From Rhodocyclus tenuis (GTDB taxonomy: Bacteria > Pseudomonadota > Gammaproteobacteria > Burkholderiales > Rhodocyclaceae), in contig NZ_JACIGE010000016.1 in NCBI RefSeq assembly GCF_014197755.1, positions 1-64,000 on the forward strand: a DNA stretch of 64,000 nt, written 5' to 3'. Positions 1-9,539 of this stretch are shown here, one piece after another; the stretch's first letter is position 1; the number at the start of each line of letters is the position of its first letter. Under the pieces are notes generated by a model. It did not search any database. It saw only the letters and a list, made by a program, of their open reading frames with translations, and was not told the origin of the DNA. Both the position numbers and the translations under genes were made by a program.

Positions 1-24
1 TTCTTCGGTAAAGCGCTTCTTCAT
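1..24 (-). CDS. 5' end of an IS3-family transposase OrfA (runs off the window)
   Basis: Only eight codons lie in the window, reading MKKRFTEE, which is the usual opening of IS3-family OrfA helix-turn-helix proteins. A strong ribosome-binding site (AAGGAG on the minus strand, positions 32-37) sits seven bases before the ATG, so the start is well supported. The rest lies left of the window. OrfA normally makes the transposase together with OrfB by frameshifting. The assignment rests on a very short stretch plus the context of a broken neighbouring gene. Confidence 0.6.
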
Positions 25-64
25 GTCCAATCTCCTTGTCGTCGTGGATTGGACTCTAAAGTCA
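1..64 (-). mobile_element. End of an IS3-family insertion sequence
   Basis: Read on the minus strand, the sequence from about 64 downward begins TGACTTTAGAGTCC and leads through a ribosome-binding site into an OrfA start. IS3-family ends commonly begin with TG. The tnsA-like reading frame to the right stops at the TGA that would be the first bases of the element, as expected if the IS inserted into that gene. The other end and the target duplication are outside the window, so the exact border is inferred. Confidence 0.5.
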
Positions 65-385
65 CGCGCTACTCAATTCGGGGGGGACGTCGGCGGCGTA
101 ATGGACGACTACATCGGGGGTGTATTCCTTGACGTTCCCTCCCTCAGAAGTCGTCCAGCGCAGGGTGATTGGCTGAACACCGATTCGCACCACCCTTGGG
201 GCGATGTCCAGCAAAATGAGGAAATCGCGCTCAAGCAGCGATTCAAACGCCTGCGACTGTGCGGCCTTGCGCGTGGAGACACGGCCGGTGTTCTTGACCG
301 GACTCGGACCAATTTTCCGAGTGGGGGTGGTGCCAGCCAAACTGCCAAAGGATTCAAGCCAGTGATATTTAAAATATCTAGCCAT
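62..385 (-). pseudogene. tnsA: Truncated TnsA-like transposon endonuclease
   Basis: A 107-residue frame resembling the N-terminal part of TnsA, the restriction-like nuclease that cuts the 5' ends of Tn7-family transposons and works with TnsB and TnsC. Visible family features are ESLLERDFLILL, with the first catalytic Glu, and YTPDVVV, with the catalytic Asp. The catalytic Lys region and the C-terminal domain are missing, because the frame ends where the IS3 element begins. Full TnsA proteins are roughly 220-270 residues. The ATG at 385-383 lacks a clear ribosome-binding site. tnsBCD would lie to the left if still present. Family identity is from motif recognition only. Confidence 0.6.
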
Positions 386-552
386 GGTCGCGCCCTAGTG
401 CCCGGCAAGATCATAGTACAAATGCGTAAATAGTGCCTAGCTGCGTACAGGAGGCTGAGAGCTAGGAAGCTGTGCGCGAAGAACTCTAAGTAGCAGTCTG
501 AACGATGATCAGGCTGTTCGCAGTTATCATGATTTGAGTTCGCAAATATCGA
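386..552. mobile_element. Presumed right end of the Tn7-like element, upstream of tnsA
   Basis: These roughly 160 bases separate the tnsA start from the point where the comEC frame becomes recognisable. In Tn7 relatives the stretch between tnsA and the transposon tip carries several TnsB-binding repeats of about 20-22 bp. Here GTTCGCAGTTATC (516-528) and GTTCGCAAATATC (538-550) match at 11 of 13 positions with a 22-bp spacing. A clear terminal TGT/ACA was not found, so the tip is not fixed. The region looks less GC-rich than the genes to its right. Confidence 0.35.
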
Positions 553-1940
553 TGTTGTTTGGACTGTGGTCGGGGCGTCACTTCGGTGCGGCGCGCACCT
601 TGCTGCTCGCCTTGCTGGTCGTTCTGCTGCTCGATCCGTGGGCGGTGCTGGCAGCAGGCTTCTGGCTGTCATTCGGCGCCGTCGGCGTGTTGCTCTACAT
701 TGGCGTGCCGCGCATCGGCGTCGTCTCGGGCTGGCGCGAGCGGATCATGCACTGGGGGCTGACACAGTGGGCGGTGACGGTCGGCAGCGTACCGCTGCTG
801 CTCCTGCTCTTCCAGCAGTTTTCGCTGGTGTCGCCGCTGGCCAACGCGCTGGCGATTCCGGTGGTGAGCTTCGTCATCACACCGCTCGCCTTGCTCTACG
901 CCGTGCTGCCGTGGCCGCCGCTGATCGCTCTCGACCACGAGTTGCTGGCGCTCCTGATGCGCTGGCTCGAAGCGCTCGGCGACTGGCCGCAGTGGCAGCA
1001 AGCAGCGCCACCCTTGCCGGCGGTTCTGCTGGCCGTGCTTGGCGTCGCCTGCCTGCTGCTGCCGCGCGGTTTTCCGGCGCGCTGGCTCGGTGCGGTCCTG
1101 CTTCTGCCGGCCTTACTGACGCCGCCGCTGCGTCCGCCGGCGGGCGAGGTGTGGCTTGATGTGCTCGATGTCGGCCACGGTCTGGCGGTGGTCGTGCGCA
1201 CGCAGACGCATGCGCTGCTTTACGACACCGGTCCGCGCTACGGCGGCGACGCCGACGCCGGCCAGCGTGTCGTCGTTCCCTTCCTGCGCGCGGCCGGTGT
1301 CGAGCGACTCGATACGCTGCTCGTTTCGCACCGCGATAACGACCACGCCGGCGGCACCGAGTCGGTGCTTGGCGCGGTTCCGGTTGCGCGCGTGCTTTCG
1401 TCGGTGGCCGGGCTGGCCGGTGAGCGCTGCGTCGCCGGGCAGGCGTGGGACTGGGACGGCGTGCGTTTTCGCGTGCTGCATCCGTTGGCGGCGGCGTATG
1501 AGAAGTCGACGGCGAGCAACCATCTTTCCTGCGTGCTGCGCATCGACAGCGCTGGCGGGCGTTCAGCGCTGCTGGTCGGCGACATTGAAACACCCGACGA
1601 GGCGGCGTTGCTGGCGCGCGCGGCAGCAGCGACCGCTGCCGCTGGCCCAAGGACAGCTTCGCCGCTCAACAGCGACGTGCTGGTCGCGCCGCACCACGGC
1701 AGCCGCACTTCGTCCTCGCTGCCCTTCGTTGCTGCGGTTGCGCCAAGCGAGGTGGTGTTTACCGTCGGCTACCGCGACCGCTTCGGCCACCCGGTGCCCG
1801 AAGTGGCGGCGCGCTACGCCGCGGCGCGGCAGTGGCGTAGCGACCGCGACGGCGAGCTGAGCTTCGTTCTCGCCGGAAGCGTGAGCGCGGCCGCGTGGCG
1901 TCAGCAATACCGGCGCTACTGGCACTGGCGCGAGCAATGA
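534..1940 (+). pseudogene. comEC: ComEC/Rec2 DNA-uptake channel, 5'-truncated
   Basis: ComEC forms the inner-membrane channel that brings single-stranded DNA into the cell during transformation. This 468-codon frame holds only the later membrane segments of the competence domain (recognisable from LWSGRHFG near 561 onward) and the complete C-terminal metallo-beta-lactamase-like domain with its metal motif SHRDNDHAGG and DVGHG. Intact betaproteobacterial proteins are about 750-850 residues, so the N-terminal OB domain and first helices are gone. The possible starts (TTG 534, ATG 552) are accidental. The lost half is replaced by transposon-like DNA, so transformation through this gene is probably abolished. 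Confidence 0.8.
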
Positions 1941-2027
1941 GCTGACGGTGGCGCCAGCTTCGTTCGCTCGCGTGTGCGTGCCGGCAATGCGCTGCTAGAC
2001 TGTGCGCAGGCAAATCCGGAGACGACG

Positions 2028-2927
2028 ATGGGCAGCGATCAGTCGGGTCAGGCAGACGGCGCCGGCCGCTTTCCCGCGCGCGAGCATGAGGTGCGCTGCG
2101 TCTCGGCGGCCGGCATTCATCGCATGGCCTATCGCGAGTACGGGCCATGCGACGCCGCGCGCACGCTGCTCTGCGTGCATGGGCTGACGCGCAATGGCCA
2201 CGATTTCGAGCCGCTGGCGCAGCGGCTGGCCGCCGATGGCTGGCGGGTCGTCTGTCCGGACGTCGTCGGCCGCGGCCACAGCAGCTGGCTGGCCGATCCG
2301 CGCCACTACGAATTCCCGCAGTACGTCGCCGACATGATGCTGCTGCTGGCGCGGCTCGACCTCGACTCGGTGTCCTGGCTCGGTACCTCGATGGGCGGGC
2401 TGATCGGCATGATCATCGCCAGCCTCGACGATTCGCCGGTCGAACGCCTGATCCTCAACGACGTCGGGCCTTTCGTGCCGGTCGAAGCCTTGCGCCGCAT
2501 CGGCGAATACGTCGGCCAGGCGCCGAGCTTCGCCAGCGTCGACGAGGCCGAGCGTTTCCTGCGCTTCGTCTGCGCGCCCTTCGGCGATCTTGGCGACGCT
2601 GGCTGGCGCCGGCTGACCGAGACGAGCATCAAACCCGTCGCCGACGGTCGCTGGAACATGCGCTACGACCCGCGCATCGCCGAGAACTTCCGCGCCCAGG
2701 CGGCGGGTGGCGACATCGACCTGTGGCCGATTTACGAACGCATCCGCTGCCCGACGCTGGTCATCCGCGGCGCGCGCTCCGATCTGCTCGGCGCCGACAC
2801 GCTGGCGCAGATGGCGCTGCGCGGGCCGCTTGCGCAGACCGCCGAGATCGCCGGTGTCGGCCATGCGCCGATGTTCTTTGACGACGCGCAGATCGGGCTG
2901 CTGCGGGCGTTTCTCGCCGGGCACTGA
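2028..2927 (+). CDS. Alpha/beta-fold hydrolase
   Basis: A 299-residue cytoplasmic alpha/beta hydrolase. The nucleophile elbow is GTSMGG (Ser near residue 123), the oxyanion region is LCVHGLTRNG, and the catalytic His is in GVGHAP near the C terminus. The acid is probably in the RGARSDLL segment. No signal peptide is seen. The ATG at 2028 follows a weak GGAGA; a longer frame from 1974 has no support. Substrate cannot be inferred. It lies just downstream of the broken comEC and before a chemoreceptor gene, with no obvious functional link to either. Confidence 0.8.
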   Translation: MGSDQSGQADGAGRFPAREHEVRCVSAAGIHRMAYREYGPCDAARTLLCVHGLTRNGHDFEPLAQRLAADGWRVVCPDVVGRGHSSWLADPRHYEFPQYVADMMLLLARLDLDSVSWLGTSMGGLIGMIIASLDDSPVERLILNDVGPFVPVEALRRIGEYVGQAPSFASVDEAERFLRFVCAPFGDLGDAGWRRLTETSIKPVADGRWNMRYDPRIAENFRAQAAGGDIDLWPIYERIRCPTLVIRGARSDLLGADTLAQMALRGPLAQTAEIAGVGHAPMFFDDAQIGLLRAFLAGH

Positions 2928-3049
2928 ACGCTCAGGCATCCCGGATGGTCGCTACAAGAACGCTGGCAAGCGTCGAAGAATCGCTGCTATCGCCAGTCTT
3001 GACTGCTGTGGCATGATGCCGTCCAAATTTCTGCCGTGAGGGGCTCACC

Positions 3050-4675
3050 ATGATTGACCGACTTTCCGTGAAAGCGCGCCTCGCCGTTCTGGTGTCGATT
3101 CTCTCGTTGCTCATGCTCGCGGTTGGCGGCCTTGGCCTGTTCGCTGCCGCGTCAATCAAGGACCGCTTGCAGACGGTTTACGAAGACCGCACCGTTACCG
3201 CTTTCCAGTTGGCGATCGTGATGGACAACCTGCACCGTTCCCGCGGTCGTATCTGGGCGGCGATGCTGGTCGATGATCCCGAGAAGGCGGCCAGGGAAGT
3301 CGAAGGAATCGCCGGCTTCCTGAAACTGAGCGACGGGCAGTGGAGCGCCTATCAGGCGACCTACCTGACGCCCGAGGAAAAGGTTCTGGCGACGAGTTTC
3401 GATGCCCATTACCAGGAATTCAAGCGCACGCTGGCGACACTCGGCCCCGTAGCCGCCGGCGGCGACCGCGCGCGGACCGCCGAGGCGGATGCCGCGTCGG
3501 GCTTCCGCAAGACCTTCACCGCGGCACGCGAGGAGCTGAACAAACTTGTCGAACTGCAGGCACGCGTCGCCCGCGAGGAATACGACGCGGCGATCGGCGA
3601 TTACCAACAGCTCCGCCTGGCTGCAGGCGCGCTGATCGCTTGCGGATTGCTGCTCGGTATCGGCATCGCCTGGGTGATCATCCGCTCGATCACGCAGCCG
3701 CTCGACGCCGCCGTCGCCTCGGCGCAGCGCATCGCCCAAGGTGATCTGACGCAGCCGGTGCCGCCCGGCGCCGGCGCCGAACTCGGGCGCCTGCTCGACG
3801 CCATGGGCGAGATGCAGTCGGCGCTCAAGGGCGTCGTCGCTGCCATCACGCAGGACGCGACACGCGTTGCCGAGACGGCACAGCAGCTGGCGACCTCGTC
3901 GACAGAAGTGGCCATGGCCTCGGGCATGCAGAGCGAAGCGACGGCGGCGATCGCCGCCTCGGTCGAAGAGATGACGGTCAGCATCAGCCACATCAACGGC
4001 CGTACCGCCGATACGCGCGAGCTGTCGCAGCGGGTCGGCGAACTGTCGGAGAACGGCGCGCAGGTTACCGCACGCGCCACCGGCAGCGTCGAGGGAATCG
4101 CCAGCAGCGTCGATCTGGCGTCGGCGCAGATCGATGACCTCAGTCACAAGATCGACCGGGTGTCCGGCATCGTCAAGGTAATCAGTGAAATCGCCGATCA
4201 GACCAACCTGCTGGCGCTCAATGCCGCCATCGAGGCGGCGCGTGCCGGCGAGCAGGGTCGAGGTTTCGCCGTGGTCGCCGACGAAGTGCGCAAACTCGCC
4301 GAGCGTACTGCGACGTCGACGCAGGAAATCAGCGCGGTCATCGGCGAAATCCTCGCCTCTGCCAGCGACTCGGTCTCCAGCATGAAACAGAGCGTCGGGC
4401 AGGTGGCCGTCGGTGTGCGGCTGTCCGGTGATGCCGGCGAGGCGATCCGGCAGATCCAGACGCTGGACCGCGAGCTCGGCAGCGCAGTAAACGAGATCGC
4501 CGAGGCGCTGCACGAACAAAGCCAGGCCAGCACGGAAATCGCGCGGCAGGTGGAGCGGATCGCGCAGGCGACCGAGGAAAATAGCGCCACCATCAAGGCG
4601 ACGGCCGAGGCATCGGAAAATCTGAACGCGCTCGGCCAGTCGCTGGTGCGCTCGGTGTCGGCGTTCCGCGTCTAG
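3050..4675 (+). CDS. Methyl-accepting chemotaxis protein
   Basis: A 541-residue chemoreceptor. Membrane helix 1 is at about residues 10-34, followed by a roughly 150-residue periplasmic helical domain of four-helix-bundle type, helix 2 at about 188-210, a HAMP domain to about 262, and the long coiled signalling domain. The conserved hairpin tip ([20 protein letters not shown], near 380) binds CheA/CheW. The C terminus ends in SAFRV and lacks an NWETF-type tether for CheR/CheB. It is a single gene without che neighbours; the ligand is unknown. Confidence 0.93.
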   Translation: MIDRLSVKARLAVLVSILSLLMLAVGGLGLFAAASIKDRLQTVYEDRTVTAFQLAIVMDNLHRSRGRIWAAMLVDDPEKAAREVEGIAGFLKLSDGQWSAYQATYLTPEEKVLATSFDAHYQEFKRTLATLGPVAAGGDRARTAEADAASGFRKTFTAAREELNKLVELQARVAREEYDAAIGDYQQLRLAAGALIACGLLLGIGIAWVIIRSITQPLDAAVASAQRIAQGDLTQPVPPGAGAELGRLLDAMGEMQSALKGVVAAITQDATRVAETAQQLATSSTEVAMASGMQSEATAAIAASVEEMTVSISHINGRTADTRELSQRVGELSENGAQVTARATGSVEGIASSVDLASAQIDDLSHKIDRVSGIVKVISEIADQTNLLALNAAIEAARAGEQGRGFAVVADEVRKLAERTATSTQEISAVIGEILASASDSVSSMKQSVGQVAVGVRLSGDAGEAIRQIQTLDRELGSAVNEIAEALHEQSQASTEIARQVERIAQATEENSATIKATAEASENLNALGQSLVRSVSAFRV

Positions 4676-4703
4676 CTTGCAGCGGCAAACACCGGTGCTG
4701 CTA

Positions 4704-5228
4704 TCAGCCGAGCAGACGTTGCGGCCGGATTTCGGCGCCATCTAGGTAAACCGTGCCTTCCTGGATCGTCCACGCGAGCTTCATGTTGCGCTCGGCCAGC
4801 CGGGCCAGCTGTTCGCCGTCGTCGCTGCCGAGCTGGATCACCGTCAGGTTGCGGTAGCGCTGCAGCGCGTCGGCGTTCTGCTTCCACCACAGGCCGGCGC
4901 GGCTGCCGTAGACGATCAGCACCAGCCGCTCGGCGCGGCCGCTGGCTTTGCGCAGGCGCGCTTCGTCGGGCAGGCCGACCTCGATCCACAGGCGGATGAC
5001 GCCGGCCGGGTCGATCTCCCACAGTGCGGCGTCCTCGACTGACGACAGTCCGTTGCCGAAGCGCAGGTCCTCGCTGGCGTAGAGGGCAAAGGCCAGCAGC
5101 CGTACCATCAGGCGTTCGTTGGTTTCCGACGGATGCTGCGCCAGCGTCAGCGTGTAGTCGCCGAAGTGGTTGCGGTCAAGGTCGGCGAGCTGCAGCTGGG
5201 CCTTGAAGACTGTCGATTTGAGTGCCAT
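4704..5228 (-). CDS. yaeQ: YaeQ family protein
   Basis: A 174-residue protein that matches YaeQ along its length, beginning MALKSTVFKAQLQLAD and containing HPSETNERLMVRLLAFALYA and LWIEVGLPDE. YaeQ has a PD-(D/E)xK nuclease-like fold, but its cellular role is not established; it was once proposed as an RfaH-type antitermination suppressor. No membrane segment is seen. It is convergent with the chemoreceptor gene, only 28 bases away, and lies downstream of mtfA on the same strand with a short gap. Confidence 0.88.
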   Translation of the reverse strand: MALKSTVFKAQLQLADLDRNHFGDYTLTLAQHPSETNERLMVRLLAFALYASEDLRFGNGLSSVEDAALWEIDPAGVIRLWIEVGLPDEARLRKASGRAERLVLIVYGSRAGLWWKQNADALQRYRNLTVIQLGSDDGEQLARLAERNMKLAWTIQEGTVYLDGAEIRPQRLLG

Positions 5229-5274
5229 TGCCGCTTCCGCAAAAGGCGCGATTATCGCACCGGCTGTGCGGCGG

Positions 5275-6150
5275 CTACGCCTCGCTGGAGCAGCGCGTCA
5301 GCGGATTCTGGCGGTAGAAGGCGGTGAACAGGCGATAGAGCCCGGGAAAGCGCTCGCTGAGCAGCGCCGGTGTCTCGAAAAAGGCCTCGCTCATCACCGC
5401 GAAAAACTCGGCCGGACTCTCGGCGCCGTAGGGGTCGAGCCCAGAGGGCAGGGCGAACTCATCAGCGGCGGTGTCGCTGGCGTCGTCATCGCCTTCGTTG
5501 TCGCTTGCGAAAGACGTCCGCTCGTAGTCTTCCTCGGCCGCATCGACTTCGGCACAGAAGTCTTCCCAGGCGCCGAGCAGCGTTTCTTCCCACGCCGCAT
5601 GCGAAATGCCGCGCGGCAAGGGCGGCACGCCATCGGCCGGGCCGTTCTGCATGTCGAGCTTGTGCGCGAATTCGTGGATGACGACGTTGTAGCCGTCGCC
5701 GGCCATCTGCGCATCGCGCCAGGAAATGAGCAGCGGGCCGCCTTCCCAGGCTTCGCCGGAGGCGACTTCGTCGTATTCGTGCACCACGCCGAAATCGTCC
5801 TCGATGCGTCGCGGGATGACGAATTCGTCAGGATAGACGACGATGCCGACCCAGCCGGCGTAGGCGCTGAGGCCGAGATTGAGGATCGGCAGGCAGCCCT
5901 GCGCGGCGATCGAGACGCAGATCGCGTCGGAAAGCTCGAGCCCGCCGGCGGTAGTGAACTCCTTTTCGCCGAGGAAGGCTTCACACAGGCCGCGCAGCCG
6001 CTGCTGCTCGTCGGCGGCGAGCGCCGCCAGAAAAGGCAGCGTGGCGAGCGTTTCGTGCCAGAGCGCCTCGGGCACGGTCACCGCTTCGCGCCGTCCGAAA
6101 ATCTGGCCGAGCGTGCTGCCGACCATGTCGCCGAATAATTTGCCGATCAC
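5275..6150 (-). CDS. mtfA: MtfA-like zinc-dependent peptidase
   Basis: A 291-residue member of the MtfA (Mlc titration factor A) family. In E. coli MtfA binds the glucose repressor Mlc and has aminopeptidase activity. The zinc motif is HEFAHKLD, and a further ligand is expected in the ESPAEFFAVMSEAFFE segment. An acidic insertion (DNEGDDDASDTAADE) precedes that segment. The start is taken as GTG at 6150, whose last bases overlap the TGA of the upstream exporter gene (GTGA), a typical translational coupling. An ATG at 6126 is the alternative. No Mlc gene is in the window. Confidence 0.85.
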   Translation of the reverse strand: MIGKLFGDMVGSTLGQIFGRREAVTVPEALWHETLATLPFLAALAADEQQRLRGLCEAFLGEKEFTTAGGLELSDAICVSIAAQGCLPILNLGLSAYAGWVGIVVYPDEFVIPRRIEDDFGVVHEYDEVASGEAWEGGPLLISWRDAQMAGDGYNVVIHEFAHKLDMQNGPADGVPPLPRGISHAAWEETLLGAWEDFCAEVDAAEEDYERTSFASDNEGDDDASDTAADEFALPSGLDPYGAESPAEFFAVMSEAFFETPALLSERFPGLYRLFTAFYRQNPLTRCSSEA

Positions 6151-7052
6151 GTTTTTTTCAGGCCGGGCAAGGCCGCAGTCGTCAGATAGATGCCGGTGAA
6201 GATGAGGCCGATACCGACGTAGTGGTAGATCTGCGGAATCTCGTTGAGGAAGATCGCCGAGAGCAGGGTGCCGAACACCGGCATCAGGTGGATGAACAGG
6301 CTGGCCTTGCTGGCGCCGACTTCGCCGACGGCGCGGTTGTAGAAAACATAGCCGAGAAAGCCCGGCAGCACGCCGGTGTAGACGATTCCAGCGAGCGAAG
6401 TGGTGTGCAGGTGGATCACGCGGCCCTGCATGATTTCCCAGAGATAGGCTGGCGCCAGCACGAGCAGGCCGACGGCGGTCATCGCCGCCAGCATCAGCAT
6501 CGGATGCACCCCGGCCGGACGCCATTGCAGGCCGATGGTGTATACCGCCCAGGTGAGCACGGCAACGAGCATCCAGACGTCGCCGATGTTGAGCGAGAGG
6601 CCGGCGAGCATTCCCGGATCGCCGCGGCAGACGATGGTGGCAACGCCGATCAGCGAGATGAGCACGCCCAGCCATTCGATGCGATGCAGTTTCTTGTGCA
6701 GGAACAGCCACGACAGCGCGATGGTGGCGACCGGGATGAACGAGTTGAGCAGCACGGCGTTGGTCGCCGCCGTGTATTGCAGCGCGATGTAGGCGAGCGT
6801 GTTGTAGCCGCCGACGCCGATCACGCCGAGTATGACCACGGCTTTCCAGCCGCGACGCAGTTGCGGCCACTGCGTTTTCAGGTGCGGCAGCGCCAGCGGC
6901 AGCACCAGCAGGAAGGCGATCGTCCACCGCCAGAAAGCCAGCGACATGGGCGGCACGTCGTCGCGGATGGCGCGGCCGACGACCATGTTTCCCGACCAGA
7001 ACAGCGTGGTCAGTACGAGCAGCAGATAGGGATGAGCGAAGCGTTCGAGCAT
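6147..7052 (-). CDS. EamA/DMT-family transporter
   Basis: A 301-residue inner-membrane protein with about ten hydrophobic helices arranged as two EamA repeats, typical of drug/metabolite exporters of the RhaT/YdcZ superfamily. Examples are LLLVLTTLFWSGNMVVGRAI at the N terminus and GASKASLFIHLMPVFGTLLS in the second repeat. The start at 7052 (MLERFAHPYLL) removes an unsupported basic extension. It is divergent from relA across about 200 bases and coupled to mtfA by a 4-base overlap. Substrate unknown. Confidence 0.85.
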   Translation of the reverse strand: MLERFAHPYLLLVLTTLFWSGNMVVGRAIRDDVPPMSLAFWRWTIAFLLVLPLALPHLKTQWPQLRRGWKAVVILGVIGVGGYNTLAYIALQYTAATNAVLLNSFIPVATIALSWLFLHKKLHRIEWLGVLISLIGVATIVCRGDPGMLAGLSLNIGDVWMLVAVLTWAVYTIGLQWRPAGVHPMLMLAAMTAVGLLVLAPAYLWEIMQGRVIHLHTTSLAGIVYTGVLPGFLGYVFYNRAVGEVGASKASLFIHLMPVFGTLLSAIFLNEIPQIYHYVGIGLIFTGIYLTTAALPGLKKT

Positions 7053-7253
7053 GCGGGCGGCCGGAAGTAGGGCGACATTATCACTGATAACCCGGCTCGC
7101 CCGCCGGTTCCGCCGGGTACGAAATAGTTGGCCGTTAGTTTTGCCCTGCACTCAAGCGCCTGCGCGTTCGTCCGCTCGCGAGGCTTGCATAGCGCAGTGC
7201 CGCTAGCGCCGCAAGTCTCCCCGCCCGGCCGCGGATCGGGGATAATCCGCGGC

Positions 7254-9488
7254 ATGGTTTCAGTCGTCCATTCGGTCGCCGCACAGAGCGACCCCGAAGT
7301 GTCCATCGCCACCCTGAGCGAAGGACTGTCTGCGGAAGAGTGCGTCCGCCTGCGCGCTGCCGCCGACTTCGCCCGTGTCTGCTACGGCGACGAGGCGCTG
7401 GGCACCGGCGAGGGAGTCTGGCCACACGCGCTGGGCATGGCGCTGATCGTTGCCGGCCTGCGCCTTGATGTCGATTCGCGCTGCGCCGCGCTGCTCTTTG
7501 CCGTGCCGGGCCTGCTCGCCAAAGGCGACGAAGCGGTGGCGCAAGAGCAGATCGAGGCGCACTTCGGTCGTTCGGTCGCGCAGCTGGTCGCCGGCGTCAC
7601 CCGTCTCAACCGGCTGCGGCCGATCGCGCGCGGTTTTCTCAGCGACCCTGGCGAAGACCCGCAGGAGGCGAAAGCGCAGATCGAAGTGCTGCGCAAGATG
7701 TTGCTGGCGATGGTCGAGGACATCCGCGTCGTCCTGCTGCGCCTGGCGTCGCGTACGCAGACGCTGCGCTATTACGCCGCGCATCCGGCCGAACTGCGCG
7801 CTACCGTGGCGCGCGAGACGCTCGAACTTTACTCGCCGCTGGCCAACCGCCTCGGCGTCTGGGAGCTGAAGTGGGAGCTGGAAGACCTTTCCTTCCGTTT
7901 CCTGCATCCCGATCTGTACAAGAAGATCGCCGTCCAGCTCGACGAGAAACGCATCGAGCGCGAGCAGTTCATCACCGATGCCATCGCCCGGCTGCGTACC
8001 GAGCTGGCGACGGTCGGCGTTGCCGACGCCGAGATCTACGGCCGGCCCAAGCACATCTACAGCATCTGGAACAAGATGCGCAAGAAGTGCGTCGAGTTCT
8101 CGGAGGTGTACGACGTGCGCGCGCTGCGCGTCATCGTCGACGAGGTGAAGGACTGCTACACCGTACTCGGCATCGTGCATAACCTGTGGACGCCTATCCC
8201 GAAGGAGTTCGACGACTACATCTCGAACCCGAAGGGCAACTACTACCGTTCGCTGCATACGGCGGTGCGCTGCCCCGACGGGCGCAGCCTCGAAGTGCAG
8301 GTGCGCACGCGCGACATGCACCGCCACGCCGAACTCGGTGTCGCCGCGCACTGGCGCTACAAGGAAGGCAGCAAGGCGCCGAACGCCGAGGATTACGACG
8401 AGAAGATCGCGCTGCTGCGCCAGTTGCTGCAGTGGAAGGACGAAGTCGCCGATTCGGCCGACTGGGTGCGCCGCTACAAGCAGGCTGAACTCGACGAGAC
8501 GATCTACGTGCTGACGCCGCAAGGGCGTGTCGTTCCCTTGCCGCGCGGCGCGACGCCGCTCGATTTTGCCTACCGCGTGCATACCGATCTCGGCCACCGC
8601 TGCCGTGGTGCGCGCGTCAACGGCGCGCTGGTGACGCTCAATACGCAACTTGAAAACGGTCAGCGCGTCGAGATCATTTCCGCCAAACAGGGCGGCCCCT
8701 CGCGCGACTGGCTCAACCCGGCGCAGGGCTACCTGACGACGCCGCGTGCGCGCGCCAAGGCGCGGCAATGGTTCGCCAGTCTGGCGCAGGAAGAGTCGCT
8801 GGCCGAAGGGCGCACGCTGGTGATGCGCGAACTGCAGCGCATCGGCATGGCCAATGCCAATCTCGACGAGGTGGCTGGCCGTCTCGGACTGGCCGGCAGC
8901 GACGAAATGCTGGTCGCCTTCGCGCGTGGCGAGGTCGGGCCGCGCGCGCTGCAGGTGGCGGCGCGTGGCGAGGCGCCGGTCGAGGCAACGCCCGAGCTGG
9001 CGTCGCCGATACGCAAGCCGAAGGCCAAGGATGGCGATTCGGGAATCCTCATCGTCGGCGTCGACAAGCTGCTGACGCAGCTCGCCGGTTGCTGCAAGCC
9101 GGCGCCGCCCGACGCGATCGTCGGCTTCGTGACGCGCGGCAAGGGCGTCTCGATCCACCGCGCCGACTGCTCGAATGTCGCCAACATGTCGGCGCGACAC
9201 CCCGAGCGGCTGATCGAGACGGCCTGGGGCAATGCCAGCAAGGGCAGTGGCAGCGGCGTCTTTGCCGTCGATGTCGTGGTCGAGGCCAACGACCGGCAGG
9301 GATTGCTGCGCGACGTTTCCGAGGTTTTTTCGCGCGAAAAGATCAACGTCACTGCGGTGAACACCTTGTCGCGCGCGGGAATGGCGCGCATGGGCTTTAC
9401 CGTCGAGATCGGCGACATCACGCACCTGAAGCGCACGCTGGGGCTGATCCGCGAGGTGTCCGGCGTCGTCGGCGCGCGTCGCGCCTGA
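7254..9488 (+). CDS. relA: RelA, (p)ppGpp synthetase of the stringent response
   Basis: A 744-residue RelA/SpoT homologue, close to the usual RelA length. The N-terminal hydrolase domain lacks the HD pair and is probably inactive. The synthetase domain has GRPKHIYSIWNKM, NYYRSLHTAV and the RelA-type EFDD (ExDD) motif in PKEFDDYIS, rather than the RxKD of SpoT-like enzymes. A TGS domain (TPQGRVVPLPRGATPLDFAY) and a C-terminal ACT domain follow. RelA makes (p)ppGpp on ribosomes with uncharged tRNA. The ATG at 7254 is preferred over a TTG at 7128 that would add 42 residues of non-homologous sequence. It converges on ppk1. Confidence 0.93.
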   Translation: MVSVVHSVAAQSDPEVSIATLSEGLSAEECVRLRAAADFARVCYGDEALGTGEGVWPHALGMALIVAGLRLDVDSRCAALLFAVPGLLAKGDEAVAQEQIEAHFGRSVAQLVAGVTRLNRLRPIARGFLSDPGEDPQEAKAQIEVLRKMLLAMVEDIRVVLLRLASRTQTLRYYAAHPAELRATVARETLELYSPLANRLGVWELKWELEDLSFRFLHPDLYKKIAVQLDEKRIEREQFITDAIARLRTELATVGVADAEIYGRPKHIYSIWNKMRKKCVEFSEVYDVRALRVIVDEVKDCYTVLGIVHNLWTPIPKEFDDYISNPKGNYYRSLHTAVRCPDGRSLEVQVRTRDMHRHAELGVAAHWRYKEGSKAPNAEDYDEKIALLRQLLQWKDEVADSADWVRRYKQAELDETIYVLTPQGRVVPLPRGATPLDFAYRVHTDLGHRCRGARVNGALVTLNTQLENGQRVEIISAKQGGPSRDWLNPAQGYLTTPRARAKARQWFASLAQEESLAEGRTLVMRELQRIGMANANLDEVAGRLGLAGSDEMLVAFARGEVGPRALQVAARGEAPVEATPELASPIRKPKAKDGDSGILIVGVDKLLTQLAGCCKPAPPDAIVGFVTRGKGVSIHRADCSNVANMSARHPERLIETAWGNASKGSGSGVFAVDVVVEANDRQGLLRDVSEVFSREKINVTAVNTLSRAGMARMGFTVEIGDITHLKRTLGLIREVSGVVGARRA

Positions 9489-9539
9489 TGTTCTTTTGCC
9501 TGTCCGTCGTCGTTTTCGCGGGGTCGTAGGCGAACTTCG

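Noticed and set aside
3152-4741. 529-codon frame antisense to the chemoreceptor gene
   Set aside because: Arg/Asp-rich, repetitive composition and complete overlap with a clear chemoreceptor gene mark it as a shadow.
6151-6927. Upstream extension of the mtfA frame through the exporter gene
   Set aside because: The extra 259 residues are Arg/His-rich and lie inside eamA; the MtfA family start fits GTG 6150.
7260-9425. 721-codon frame antisense to relA
   Set aside because: Composition is that of a mirror frame; the plus strand encodes an unmistakable RelA.
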